Below, one piece after another: positions 46,793-59,029 of a DNA stretch of 64,000 bases. The notes below the pieces were generated by a model, which saw only the letters and a list, made by a program, of their open reading frames with translations, was not told the origin of the DNA and ran no database searches. This stretch comes from Sphaerolaimus hirsutus (taxonomy: Eukaryota; Nematoda; Chromadorea; Monhysterida; Sphaerolaimidae), in NCBI GenBank assembly GCA_964036195.1, contig OZ038454.1, positions 1,984,001 through 2,048,000 of the forward strand, read 5' to 3'. The translations under genes were made by a program, and so were the position numbers. Position 1 is the stretch's first letter, and the number at the start of each line of letters is the position of its first letter.

Positions 46793-47385
46793 ATGATAAT
46801 GTAGTGTCAAAATGGAATGAATATTTCAAATCATTGCTATCATCAATCAACAAATGCATCAATTCACAATTTTCAATTTTTTAGCCCCGGGTGTTAGACT
46901 TAAAGGTTATGGTAATGTAGAGTAAAAATGGAGTGCACATCTCAAATCACTGCAATAAAAACCCACAAATGCATCATTTCACAAATTGAAAGTTTTTTGG
47001 CCCAGGGATACATTATCAGGGTTTTAGTAATGTGGTGTCAAAATGGAGTGCATATTTGAAATGGCTACAATCAGAAACCCACAAATGCATCATTTTATGA
47101 TTTGAAATTTTTTGGCCCTGGAGGTTCATTTTCAGGGTTATGGTAATGTAGTGTCAAAATCAAGTGCATATTTCAAATGAAGGCAATCAAAAAGCCACAA
47201 ATGCATCATTTCACAATTTCTAATTTATTAGCCCCAGGGGTTCAATTGAAGGCTTACAGTAATGTAGAGTTGAAATTGAGTTATTTCAAATCATTGTAAT
47301 CAGAAACCCACAAATGCATCATTTCACAATTTATATTTTTTAGCCCCGGGGGCCTCACTTAAGGGTTATGGTAATGTTATTGTCA
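46793..47385. repeat. Satellite of ~118-bp units, about five copies
   Basis: Each unit has GGTTATGGTAATGTAGTGTC, ATTTCAAATCA, CCCACAAATGCATCATTTCA and TTTTTTAGCCCCGGGG. Units start near 46793, 46910, 47028, 47143 and 47262. It lies between two blocks of the 30-bp minisatellite. Confidence 0.75.
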
Positions 47386-47585
47386 ACTCCCATAAACTCA
47401 GCCCCTAATTTGGTAAACTCACATCAACTCAACTCCCATAAACTCAGCCTCTAATTTGTAAACTTTGTCAACACAGCTCCTTATTTTTAAACTTCAGTCA
47501 ACTCAACCCTAATTTATAAACACCTGTCAACTCAACCCTGAATTGTAAACTCAACCCTAAAAACTCAAGCCAACCCACTATACAG

Positions 47586-48294
47586 GTGCAATTGAAGGGT
47601 GTGCTTCTAAAAGTACCGATCTACAAAAAATCGATTTTGAGATAATCGCGATTGAAAGTTTGGAGCATGCAATACCCATACATGGGTATTGGGTATGGGA
47701 ATTTTGGGTAAGGGTATTTCGGCCATATTGTTGAGTATCCACATGCATGGGTAGATTCATTGATTATACACATAACACTAGCTAAATAAAATTTAGGGAA
47801 TTGTATTTTTGTAGTACAGTACATTTTAAAGGAACAAATTGGTAATAGCGTGTAGATCGGTATTTTTTAAAGCACAAAATCAGACAGCTGTAGATCGGTA
47901 CTTTTACCCATAATAAAAAAGCACAAAATGAGTTTTTGCGCAACCGGACACCGATCTGACATCGGTACTTTTAGAAGCACAAAAAAAAATGTACACAAAC
48001 ACAACAGATCGGTACATTTAGAAGAACAATTTTGAAAAAAAGTGTGTAGATCGGTACTTTTAAAGACACAAAAGCTGAAAAAGCTTGTAGATCGGTACTT
48101 TTCAAATTTCAAAAACTGTATTTTGCGATTTTTTTGCTGTTTTCGACCCCCCATATCTCAAAATTGAATTTCGCACCCCCCACATATTATATATATTTTT
48201 GAAGCGCATTTTTATGGGGACCCCAAAAATGGTCCTAACTCAAATTCGAAAAATTTGTAGATCAGTACTTTTAGAAGCATACCTTCAATTGCAT
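47586..48294. mobile_element. TACCGATCTAC-repeat element, uninterrupted relative
   Basis: Left TGCAATTGAAGGGTGTGCTT and right AAGCATACCTTCAATTGCA are inverted repeats, continuing as CTAAAAGTACCGATCTACAA / TTGTAGATCAGTACTTTTAG. The interior carries repeated TGTAGATCGGTACTTTTA. It serves as the empty-site reference for the insertion at 41283. Confidence 0.75.
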
Positions 48295-48469
48295 TCTTGG
48301 AAAGCTACTCTGCCATATGTGAACCCTGTTTGTCAAGATTGTAAAGGGATCGTGTTTGTAAAGGGCATTTTGTGCTGATAAAAAATGTCCTCTTTGTGTG
48401 TAAAAACACACACGAATCGGGCAGAAGCAGAAACGTCCTATCTTTTACATTGGAACATACTTTCCACAC

Positions 48470-48668
48470 GAATAAATAGTGGCTTTATAATATGGTATTG
48501 ATGTACATTGCATACATGACGTATTTATTATGTACATGAAGTACATAATTCTGAAGAGGGGGGTATTTCAAGGGGTTACTTTTTCCCCAGCCCATTTTGA
48601 GGCGGGGTTTATTCGAGTGGGGGGGGGGTTAATTCAAGGGGGGGGGATAATTCGAGGTAATACGGTAT
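48470..48668. mobile_element. Right half of a CCGTATTACCTCGAA-type MITE
   Basis: GTACATTGCATACATGACG, G-run rich segments and the end GATAATTCGAGGTAATACGG match 55593-56028. A left half of the same type lies near 36151. No left end is adjacent. Confidence 0.55.
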
Positions 48669-49368
48669 ACTAAATGGGGTACCTTTATCTACTGATATGC
48701 CAAATTTGAGCACTTTTCATTGAAAGTTGACTTGTTGGGAACATATTGAAACCGTGCGCCTGACATGCGCCACTGGGTGCACTCAATTGATTTTGTTACT
48801 TTACCTTCAATTAGAGGATGCTTTTTTAGAGGGTACCTAGCTTCTATTGTTTTAATCATTTAAAAACAAAAATGTGGAGGAAATTTAAAAAATTATAAAA
48901 TTTCTTATTAAAAAACAATCTGAGATTTTTGGAATCCTAATTGTAATGTTAAAGGCTTGGAATGACTCGTTATTGTTATGCTGACTTATTGTTATTGTAT
49001 TTGCTTTGCACACACAATTATTCACCACATTATGGTAGTTGTTTAATATACAAAATGTTTTTACCCCTAGAAACTTTTCAGAATATAGTTTTTACAAATA
49101 TTTTGATGGAATTTATTTGTTATCTACAGTTTTCTGAGTGAAACACGGCGCAACTAAAATGTAAAAGTTTCAGGCATCAAATATGTATATTTTAACCAGC
49201 TACGCCTTTCTATTTTTATGGGGTATGGGGGATGGGCATTTTGAGTAATTTGTGACCTTTTGAGAAATTAGGTCAATCAATAAATGAAATAAAGTTTACT
49301 TGGCTCGGACCATGCGAAGTTAGATGCAAGTATAATAAATACAACACAAAACGCCCATCGGCTACCCC
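48669..49368. other. AT-rich spacer with no gene seen
   Basis: No ORF, TIR pair or tandem array stands out. It contains isolated AATAAA-like runs only. Confidence 0.4.
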
Positions 49369-49370
49369 TA

Positions 49371-49923
49371 CCATATTTCTCCGATCAAAGCACCCCCCCA
49401 TTCAAAGCTCCCGGGGTGCTGTGCTGTGCAATATGTTCCGTGTAAAGCACCCGGGTGCTTTACTTTTCATCCAAAAAAATTTGGTGGTTGTCTGTAGGTA
49501 AGTGTAAACAATATTGTCGCAATGAAAACCATCTGTTTCATAAGACTTTTTTGGCATCGCGCCTGGTGTTTAGCACACGTGTGCCTATTTAATTGCATAG
49601 AATGCCGCGCAGCGTTCTTTTCGCACAGATATACCTATCTAATTGTGTATGGCGCGCGGCGTTCATTTGCGTGCTGCGGTGAAATCAAACACTTCTGGTG
49701 TAATTCACCAGGGCAACTTCAAGTGGTGGCACTTGAGTTCAAAGATTAGTGGAGCATGGGATTTCATCATTACTTAAGCATATCTATCACTATCAAAGAA
49801 AACATAGTATAGCACCCGGTGATTTGCATTGCACCAGGGTGCTATAAACGGCACTTGAAAAGTTGTTTGAAAATTGCTCCAATTTTGTAAAGCACCCGGG
49901 GTGCTTTGATCGGAGAAATACGG
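49371..49923. mobile_element. MITE with CCATATTTCTCCGATCAAAG ends and GCACCCGGGGTGC repeats
   Basis: CCATATTTCTCCGATCAAAG pairs with CTTTGATCGGAGAAATACGG, flanked by TA. AAAGCACCCGGGGTGCTTT palindromes lie inside both ends. The 75-codon ORF inside has no recognisable domain. Confidence 0.75.
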
Positions 49924-50181
49924 TAATGCGTTCCTAAGCAAAATTAAGCAAGAAAGCACGAAATTTGTGTATGGTAAGTGTGAAAGCAAGTGAAAGCAAG
50001 ATATACTGGGAAAGAAACACCTAGTCTATTCTAAATAATTTAAAGTTAACAAACATCAGCTTAAAACGCACCTCAGTTTACTGTTCTCTTCCGACTTTAC
50101 ACATACTTATTGGAAGTACAGAAAACGTATTTTAAGCGCAGCGTCAGCATCGCATATTTACAGCAGCACAAAAAATAGATA

Positions 50182-51400
50182 CCGTAAATGCTCCAATAAG
50201 GCGACTGTCGGTTTATTGTTTTCAGCACATTTTTGGGGGTCACATTATTGGAGGGGTCGCTTTATTGGAGAGGGTCGCATTGTATTTTTCTACACCTCAA
50301 CAACTCAACTGTTCATGTAACTCGTATAGTGATGGAAAAGCGCCAGAAAAAAAGGCGCCAAGCGCCAATGGCGCCATGGCGCCATCCGTAAACAGGGCGC
50401 CAGGCGCCAAGGGCGCCACGGGAGGAGGGCGCCAAGCGCCAATGGCGCCAGGGCGCCAAAGGCGCCATACAGAGAATATGGCGCCAAAAGCCTTAAAGAA
50501 AATGATGCGAATTAACTTACCCCACCCCCTGTGAACAACAGTGAAAGTACTCAACTGTTCATTCACTTCCTTCACAATCATGTTGTGTTCAAAATAACAA
50601 TAGAGGCAAAAAAAACCGTGAAAGAAGCACAGTCATATACTGATGTGACTGATGTGAGTTGATTATATTACTGTATTCGTGTAACTGATTTTTATGAATA
50701 CCATATTTCTTCTAGTAGAATGGAATAGGTATGTCAAATGGAAGGGTATCCCTAACAGACTGACAGGTAAAATGGTGGACACAAACGCTACAAATGTCTA
50801 TCAGATGATCTGACCAATGTCACAACAACAATTTCTCTGATTAAGTTAAAAAACTATTCTTGATGCACTCAATATTGTGAATTTTGTCAATATTGTAAAA
50901 CTCACACTAAAACCATGTTGGCGACATTCTGGCGCCCTTTTTTGGTGCGCGCCAGGCGCCAAGGGCGCCACGGAAAAAGGGCGCCAAGCGCCAATGGCGC
51001 CATGGCGCCTTTTGGAAATGGGGCGCCAGGCGCCAATGGCGCCACAGAAAAAAGGCGCCAAGCGCCAATGGCGCCATGGCGCGGCGCCCTTTGGCGCCCT
51101 CAAATGGAGCCAGCGCCATGGCGCCATTCCATCACTAAACTCGTATGAGCAAGGCATCGTAAAAGAATATTGTTAAGCAAAAATCACCACAATCCCACAA
51201 AATTTGCTAAATTTGTCTAATTAGCAACGTCCGAAGATTGCAACATCATTTCCTTACGTCCGTTTTCTATTTTGTATTTTTCTTTGGGGGACACATTATT
51301 GGAGAGGGTCACTTTATACTTAGACAACGGCCCAAAGGGGGTCGTACTAATGGAGAGGTCGCTTTATTGGAGGGGGGTTGTCCTAATAGAGCATTTACGG
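50182..51400. mobile_element. CCGTAAATGCTCCAATAA element with a nested hAT-like element
   Basis: Ends CCGTAAATGCTCCAATAAGG and CTAATAGAGCATTTACGG are flanked by TA. GGGGTCGCTTTATTGGAG repeats lie inside each end. The insertion at 50327-51137 interrupts it. Without the nested element it would be about 400 bp. Confidence 0.75.
50327..51137. mobile_element. hAT-like element with GCGCCA repeats, 811 bp
   Basis: Ends are TAGTGATGGAAAAGCGCC and GGCGCCATTCCATCACTA, flanked by AACTCGTA (50319-50326 and 51138-51145). Subterminal regions are GGCGCCAAGCGCCAATGGCGCC repeats. ORFs there are repeat artefacts. There is no transposase. Confidence 0.88.
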
Positions 51401-51468
51401 TATGAAACAATAATTTTTTCAATGATTTCTATCATTTTCTATTCTATTATTTTACCATGATCTTACAC

Positions 51469-51694
51469 CAGGGGCCAGTTCCGCAAGTGGAAAAGTTAAG
51501 AGTTAAAAGTTAAGAGTTGAGTAAAATGACAAATGACAAGTTATGAGTTAAGTTAAGAGTTAAGAATTGAGTAAAATGACATATGATTTTACTCAACTCT
51601 TAACTTTTAACTTTACTCTGAACTTATCATATATCATTTTACTCAACTCTTAACTCTTCACTCATAACTTTTCCACTTGCGGAACCGGCACCAG
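51469..51694. mobile_element. TTCCGCAAGTGG MITE, 226 bp
   Basis: CAGGGGCCAGTTCCGCAAGTGG faces CCACTTGCGGAACCGGCACCAG, with AAGTTAAGAGTTAAAAGTTAAG repeats and their inverse between. The ends offer a GT/AG-compatible context (GGTGCC...CAG). Related ends border introns 4867-4995 and 9676-9811. Confidence 0.75.
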
Positions 51695-51853
51695 GCCTAC
51701 CTCCAATAAAAGGCACATCTGGCTGCATGCCAAAACGTGTGAAATCGTAAAAACAGTGACCAAACATAGTGGACAACGAAGAAAATGATGCTGAAGGGCA
51801 GTGGCACCCAGACAACTCTGTGTCCAATTGTGTTAGGTCTGGTTTACCAATTA

Positions 51854-52268
51854 CCGCCAATCCTCGAATAAGACCCCCCCGAATAACTCCCCCCTTCAAT
51901 AAGTCCCCCCTGCTGGCGGAGTGAGGAAAAAATATGTCCCCCCCTTGAATAACTCCCCCTTCTAAAAAAAATCCTCCCTCTGTTGAAAAGGCTACAATAG
52001 AAAACTATAAAAGAATAGTAGCATATAACAGCGACATCAGATACATAATGTGTGTGCAGTGTGTACAAATTGTTTCGTTGTTACTGGACAGTGAAATACC
52101 TGAATTACACGAGTTTACATACTGCACCCATACAATGAATAAGTCCAAGTTTCCTGAGGAAATAATAACTCCCCACCTCGAATAACTCCCCACCCCTTGA
52201 ATAACTCCCCCCTCCAAAACGTCTGACGAAAAAATAACTCCCCTGGGGTCTTATTCGAGGATTTAGGG
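51854..52268. mobile_element. MITE with CCNNNAATCCTCGAATAAGA ends
   Basis: CCGCCAATCCTCGAATAAGAC and GTCTTATTCGAGGATTTAGGG face each other, flanked by TA. The interior is rich in CCCCCTTGAATAACTCCC. It is similar in plan to the CCGTATTTC family but with a different end sequence. Confidence 0.65.
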
Positions 52269-54185
52269 TAGTTACATTCCAGTTTGAAAAACAGATTTGC
52301 GTTGTTGTTCACCGTTGGTTAAATGTTTGACGTTTGACGTGAAATGATGACGTAAAATTATGTCATAAAACTGATTAGGTAGATCAAAATAGACAAAGGT
52401 ACAGCGTTGAAATTTTATTTCTGACATACGTTTGACATAAATATTACGTTTCTTCCACCATTGTGTTCATAATTTGTTGTCAGTTTATGACAAAATATAC
52501 CTAGGTAAACTCGGCGGACATGATGGCATACAATGTTCTGACAGAATACGCAACGACTGTAGCCTAAACTAATGGGCACTTTGCCAAACGTAGCTGCACA
52601 AATCATTTCGCAATATGAGGGAAACAAAATTAATGAAATCTTCCTGAAAGGACGAGAAATTAAAAATAAAATTGATAATTCTTACGTCAATACTTAATGT
52701 TCGAAAAGTTCATGTCTCGTTAAAACAAGTGATTTCGCTCGTTTTGCAACGATAAATTTTTGTTTTATACAACTCGTTCTGTACATCTCTATCTGCTTGT
52801 GGGTTGGGATACATAAATATGTTTTTTGGCACTGTGACGCGTATGTATCTAACATCCTGGTTCGATTTAAAACTTTGTCATTGAGCCGAAAATGCAAAAA
52901 CGTTTTGTTCTCACATCACACGGTCGCACAAAAGTAATATCGGCCAGGAACAGAGCGAAAATCATCCGTCCAAACTTGGATGTGAGACATAAGTATTGGG
53001 AAAGTCCAACAGCACTGTAGAGTTTCATGTCCGCCGAGCATAGGCGGCGTAAGTGCTTGTGCGCTTGTGAATGTCACAAGCAGAAATACCGATGTTTACC
53101 CAGTCAAAAGTGCACAAGGTCAAATTTTGGCCAATGTGATTGTGAATGTCACAAGCACAAATTGGGACCTTGCGCCGCCTGCCCGAGTATAGTAACATTT
53201 TATGTACAACATTTACCCCAGTCAGTAGACAACAGTAAATATGTGTTGGTACCTATTTGAGAGTATTAAATATTGAGTTTCATTTGTAAGAATTCTAATT
53301 GCTTCATAAAGTGATCCCCACATAAATCTGATCATTTGAGGTGCTCAACCATCAAAATCTGTTGAGAATTCATGGAAATTTCAGTCCCAAAGGTGTGGCC
53401 TCTAAGAGTGGTGCCTTTCGGTCGGTGCTAGCACTGGCAACCGACCAATGTCACAGGGTGCCAGTGCTATATTTTTCAAACTGGCACCGGTTCTGGTGCC
53501 GTGTCAATTTTTTTTTGCCGGTGCCCAAGGTGCGGTGCGGTGCCATTGTTTCCGGTGCCTTTTCCATCACTATTCCGTCTTTAACTGCATTGCATACATT
53601 TTCAGTTTCACACATTGAGAATTATAGCATTTCAATACTTCCGCAATATTTGGTATTTTATTGAATAACTTTTTAAATGTGGAAATGTCTGCCTGTAATT
53701 TTCGGTGCCGTTGCAGAAGCCGTTGCAGTGACAAGCAGAATTCTTTGACAAAGCAAATAGAACAAAACATGGCAAAACACCCTGTCATTAGCAAAAGGAT
53801 TAATCTGAGTTTGGCCATGAACTATAGTGAACTTATGATAATCTTAATTAAGGCAGTACGGGATCACATTGTGTTGTGACACTCTCTCAAACATTGTGTA
53901 CAACAAAACTGATTAAATGCATGAATATAAAATCCAAAAACATTATTTTTCATTACATTACGTTTATTTGACAATGGTGCACATTGTTTCATGTGGCTTT
54001 ATTCATTAAAACATGGTAGCATTCTTTGCACAACACGTTGTACAGTCCGATCCCACCCACCATAAACCCTTCTATAAGCCCCCCCCCCCCCTTGAATAAC
54101 CCCTCCCCTTTGAGTAACAACCCGCTTTATTCCTTTGTCCCCATATCTGATGGGTGGGATGGGAATGATGTTACATGCATTAGAA

Positions 54186-55088
54186 TAGTGATGGAAAAGC
54201 GCCAGAAAAAATGGCGCCAGGCGCCAAGGGCGCCATGGCGCCATTCGGAAAGTGGGCGCCAAGCGCCAGGGGCGCCACAGAAAAATGGCGCCAGGCGCCA
54301 AGGGCGCCATGGCGCCATTGAGAAAGTGGGCGCCAGGCGCCAGGGGCGCCACGGAAAGAGGGCGCCAAGCGCCAAGGGCGCCATGGCGCCATTTGGAAAA
54401 TAGGGCGCCAGGCGCCAAGGGCGCCAGGATAAAAAAGTGCCTACAACACCAAAAAATGCTAAAAATGTTTATCCAGCACCATTATACGCGCATTCAGATC
54501 TTAATACGCGTTCTCCAGGATGTAATGACAAAAAACAAGGCTAGGAACAAAATTTTTTTGAATAAAATCCACATGACGAATTCAAACGTAATGGAAATTG
54601 TCATTTGACAACAGTCCATTCCTTACAAATAGACCTTTCCAAACAATGTATCCTAATTGCAACGATTTAAATCCATTTATTTATGATTTTGCAAGTTAGA
54701 CGGTCCATCATTCTTGTCTTCTGATCCGTCAGACAGATCTGATGAACCGTTGGACGAAAGATTTCCACCCACTCACACCACTCCGTCCATTTTTCTGGCA
54801 AATTTAGATCATCCACGGATGCGGCTTTCTTTTTTTTCGTTTACACAGCACTCACCATGAAACCTTGCTGGCGCCTTTTTGGCGCCCTTCTAAAGCAGGG
54901 CGCCAGGCGCCAAGTGCGCCACGGAAAAAGGGCGCCAGGCGCCAAGGGCGCCATGGCGCCTTTCAGAATGTGGGCGCCAGGCGCCAAGGGCGCCACAGAA
55001 AAAGAGCGCCAAGCGCCAATGGCGCCGTGGCGCGGCGCCCTTTGGCGCCCTCAAATGGCGCCAGCGCCATGACGCCATTCCATCACTA
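54186..55088. mobile_element. hAT-like element with GCGCCA repeats in copy B, 903 bp
   Basis: TAGTGATGGAAAAGCGCC and GGCGCCATTCCATCACTA ends are flanked by CATTAGAA (54178-54185 and 55089-55096). Copy A has one CATTAGAA and no insertion near 22705. It belongs to the same family as 50327-51137. It inserted after the segmental duplication. Confidence 0.92.
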
Positions 55089-55179
55089 CATTAGAATAAA
55101 ACATTTTGGTAATCACAGTTTTTCCTCTTTTGCATAGTTTTTATAAAATCTGAATGTGTTCTAAGTATAAATATGTACC

Positions 55180-55457
55180 GTATTTCCTCGAATTACCCCC
55201 CGGGTTTTTTTTGTTCAGAGTCGAAATTTTGAAGGGGGAGTAAACGAGGGGGGGGTTATTATTTCGGCAGAAAGTTTTGAAATCCCAGTACTAAATTGTT
55301 GTTTGAACACAGGCATTATTGTTAGCGTGTTCGACATTGCCCGGCTCACGAACTGCAGCTTTTGTCATTTACACTTTATTTGGGGGTGGGAGGGGGTATT
55401 TCGAGGGGGTAATTGATTCATAGTGGTTATTTTGAGGTGTATTTCGAGGAAATACGG
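55180..55457. mobile_element. MITE with CCGTATTTCCTCGAA ends (copy B)
   Basis: Counterpart of 22794-23073 at the same place, flanked by TA, with a few substitutions. Confidence 0.75.
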
Positions 55458-55592
55458 TATGTATTTACAAAGTACTCGAGTTTACAAAGTACAATTGATG
55501 GAGGCTTGATACAGTAAATTCTCAAATTTTGCTAAAAATTCTGAAAAAAATATTATTCCCCTGGGGAGGTTTTCAAGACATTATGGTACCTA

Positions 55593-56028
55593 CCGTATTA
55601 CCTCGAAATACCCCCATGGGGGTTTATTATTTCGCCAGCAAAATTTGAGGGGGGGTTAATTCGAGGGGGGGGTTTATTCGAGGGGGGGGTTTATTATTTC
55701 GTCAGAAATTTTCGTAAGGATCGTAGTAAATAGTAGGCATTTGCGTACCCAAAATAGGTCATAAATGTGTCCAAACAGGATATATTTGGACATAAAAACG
55801 TAGATAGCTACACAAACTACTCTATGTGTAGCTGCAATGCAAATTAACAGTAATATACATCATGTACATTGCGTACATGACGTATTTATTATGTACATGA
55901 CGTACATCATTCCGAAGGGGGGGGGGTATTTCGAGGGGGGGGTTTATTATTTCCCCAGCCCATTTTGAGGGGGGGTTAATTCGAGGGGGGGGTTAATTCA
56001 AGGGGGGGGATAATTCGAGGTAATACGG
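55593..56028. mobile_element. MITE with CCGTATTACCTCGAA ends, inserted only in copy B
   Basis: Ends CCGTATTACCTCGAAATACC and ATAATTCGAGGTAATACGG are flanked by TA (55591-55592, 56029-56030). Copy A reads GGTACCTACATACC at this point, a clean empty site. This fixes the target duplication of the family as TA (2 bp). Confidence 0.9.
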
Positions 56029-56458
56029 TACATACCATCTTTTAATGCATTAGTGTGTTTTTGACTAACAACATGCAAACAATATTCAATCTTTAAACCC
56101 TTAATCTGGTTCAATCCTTAAACCTAATTACCATGGTAAGTCGCAAAAGTGAATCAAGAAGAATATCAAAACATCTAAATACATGTAAAAAATCACAGAT
56201 AGATAGAAGATACCTATATACTTTTTCATGCACTCACTGAACTGTTCCAAATTGAAAACAAATTAAATTACAATCTTCTAAATATTAAAACAATTGCAAA
56301 CTGAAAATGGGCCAACACCAAAGCGACATTCAGTGCTGCGTGGCGCCCCAAACAAATAGTATGAGTGTAGAATTGACCGATGCGCAGAAAAATTATGGTG
56401 CAGTGGCCAAAAATACCAGGTATTTATGACTAGAGCTACAGAATGGTATAGTAACAGT

Positions 56459-57289
56459 CAACGATGGAAAAAACACAGAAATTGAACACAGAAACTCATT
56501 GAGTTTCTGTGTTTTTGTTTTACACAGAAACACGGAAACTCACAAATTTTGAAAAACTCAAAACTCAAATGAGTTTTTTTTGGAGAACACAGAAACACAG
56601 AAACACGGAAACACAGAAAAGTTTTTTGAGTTTTTGAGTTTTTTTCAGCGAAGTGGTTGAACACATTTTCAAAACGCACATGAATTCAGTTAAACTAAAC
56701 AAGATAAGATATGCATGTATAGCATGTAAATATGTACATAATGTATTCAAATTTTATGATGGAACAAAAAAAAATTTAAGGATGGCATGCACATCTCCTG
56801 GTGGACATGTTTAAATATAGTTGTAGTTCAAATCAATTCTGTAGTCTTCCATACAGTGCGCATCCATTGAAGAATTTTGGAGTACTGTGTAAATTGTCCT
56901 TTGTGAGCATTTTGTTGATGCTGGTGTTGCGATGTGGGTGGATGTCCTCATTGAGGACATTTTTATGGAATTTTTTGACACTTGAATGAATACACTTATG
57001 TTATGTGGGGTTAAAACATGTGCAAAACCAATATTTTATAATAAAACCGCTGTTTCCACATCAAAATGCCGTAAATCAGACTTTTTGGGGGGAAAACTCG
57101 AGTTTTTTAGACAAAAACTCGAGTTTTTTTAGAAAAAACTCAAAAAACTCGAGTTTTAACAAAAAACACAGAAATAAAAACAGAGTTACTCAAGTTTTTT
57201 TCGATAAAAAAACTCAAAACACAGGTATTCATTTTTGAAAAACTCAAAACACAGAAAGTGTTTTTTTTTGGAGAACTTACCCATCGTTG
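56459..57289. mobile_element. hAT-like element with AAACACAGAAACAC/ACTCGAGTTTTT repeats, 831 bp
   Basis: The short ends CAACGATGG and CCATCGTTG are flanked by GTAACAGT (56451-56458 and 57290-57297). Copy A has a single GTAACAGT (near 23630). Subterminal repeats are GAAACACAGAAACACGG on the left and AAAAACTCGAGTTTTT on the right. There is no transposase. Confidence 0.9.
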
Positions 57290-57353
57290 GTAACAGTCCG
57301 TCAACCATCCACATTTGAAATCTACAAACAAATCCGAACACATTTGGTAATGT

Positions 57354-57684
57354 CTGGTGGCAATCCCAAGCCCTGTAAAGTGTAAAGTAAAGTGTCAAAT
57401 CTAAATCAAATGCAAAGTAAAGTGTCAATTGTGTATCCAAATCTTATTATTTCGTATCCAAATCTTATGCTTTTGTATCCAAATAATATTTTTCGACTTA
57501 AGATTTGGATACAAAAACATAAGATTTGGATACAAAACATCAAATTTGGATATACAATTGACACTTTACTTTACATTTGACACTTTACATTACAATTGAC
57601 ATTTGACTTTGCATTTTAGTTTACATTTGACATTGCATATGAGTTTCCATTTGACACTATCCAGGGCTTGGGACTGCCCCCTAG
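57354..57684. mobile_element. Palindromic 'GGCAATCCCAAGCC' MITE (copy B)
   Basis: Same element as 23694-24104, shorter by about 80 bp in its AAAGTGTCAAATGTAAAGT repeats. Confidence 0.7.
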
Positions 57685-57931
57685 ATGAAATTACAATTGA
57701 ATTTCGGATTTGAATTGAAAATTCTGCATGAACGTTGCCGGTCGACGTGCGATCACTTGTAAAATAAAAACTCAGTGGCTTGGGACAGTGATGGAAACAC
57801 TTGTTTTACAACCCAATTGTTTTAAAAACCAGACCCTCACACAGCAGCATGAATTGCTGCCGAGGGGTCCCCTGGGGTCATAGGCGGCGTAAGTGCTTGT
57901 GCGCTTGTGAATGTCACAAGCGGAATTTTTG

Positions 57932-58579
57932 CAACGTTGTTAAAAGGTACGTACGTTTACTCGAAAAATACGTGTACGCGAGTACGCGGTAAATACATTT
58001 ACATATACTTTTAGAAAAAGTACCGTACGCACTCGTACGCGTACATTTTCAGAGCATACGTGTACGGAAAATCTATTTCAGAAATTTTAATGTGGGACAT
58101 TTACTTAATGCTTTGAACAAAATACTTGAGCTTTAAACAAAATGTACCATAATTTGATGAATAAACTCAAGTAATATGGTCTGTTGTTTGTTCCACGTTA
58201 AAATTATCTCATATTACCAACGTTATTTTATTGTGACAGAAATATCACCAAATTTTCGTTCATTATTCAGTTGGCATTTGGTAGATTTCCATGCAAAGGG
58301 TGTTGTTGATAAACTATATTTATAGTCATCATATTTATCTATCATTTTCTTACAGAAAAACATACGTTGTGCTGTACACATATGAAAACGTACCCAATTT
58401 TTCATATTCTATGAACAAAAGTACTCGTTTCTATACTCACAAGAAAAGTACCCACATTTACGCGTAAGTACGAGTAAAATAAATGTATTTTACGTTTTCT
58501 ATACTTTGTGGTGAGTAGAAAAAAAAAACTTTACGTTTACATATACTTTTAAAAAAGTTCAGTAATTCTAACAACTCTG
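57932..58579. mobile_element. hAT-like element with GTACGTACG/TTTACG repeats, 648 bp
   Basis: Ends CAACGTTGTTAAAAGG and TTCTAACAACTCTG are flanked by AATTTTTG (57924-57931 and 58580-58587). The interior has ACGCGAGTACGCGGTAAATAC-like units. Its termini are close to those of 21019-21759 although the internal repeat unit differs. Confidence 0.82.
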
Positions 58580-58618
58580 AATTTTTGGTGTCACAAGCAG
58601 AAATTTCACTGTCACATT

Positions 58619-58776
58619 GGCCCCACACACGATAGTTGACATTGACACCCAATGTCAACTGGTTCCATACCCTATTCAAAGCTTGCGTTTGAATGTCATC
58701 CGTCGACTCGTCAGCAAGCTTTGAATCGGGATCCGCACCAGTTGACATTTGGTGCTGGTGTCAACTAGCGTGTGGA
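58619..58776. mobile_element. Palindromic TTGACA MITE (copy B, first)
   Basis: Counterpart of 24825-24982 with the same ends. Confidence 0.6.
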
Positions 58777-59029
58777 CAAAAATTGTGACATTCACACGCA
58801 TGTATTTTACAAATGAGAGTGAATGCTCAAAAATTAGCTCAAAAGCGTTGAAATTTGCTCCATTTCACCGATATAATCACTGGTTTCGTCTATATACGTT
58901 GTTATATACCTATTTTTGGCCAATTTTACTTACCCTAAATCCTCGAATAAGACCCAAGTCACAAGGTGAAATTTTGGCTAATGTGAATGTCACAAGTGCA
59001 AATTGTGACCTTGCGCTGCCTATGCCTGG

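Noticed and set aside
45458..46810. Pro/Gly-rich and NSAPNLETPI-type ORFs
   Set aside because: Minisatellite units of 30 bp without stops give open frames on both strands. There is no start context, exon or domain.
50265..51176. Ala/Arg/Gly-rich ORFs in GCGCCA elements (also 54026-55137)
   Set aside because: Repeat translations; they end with the repeat and are open on both strands.
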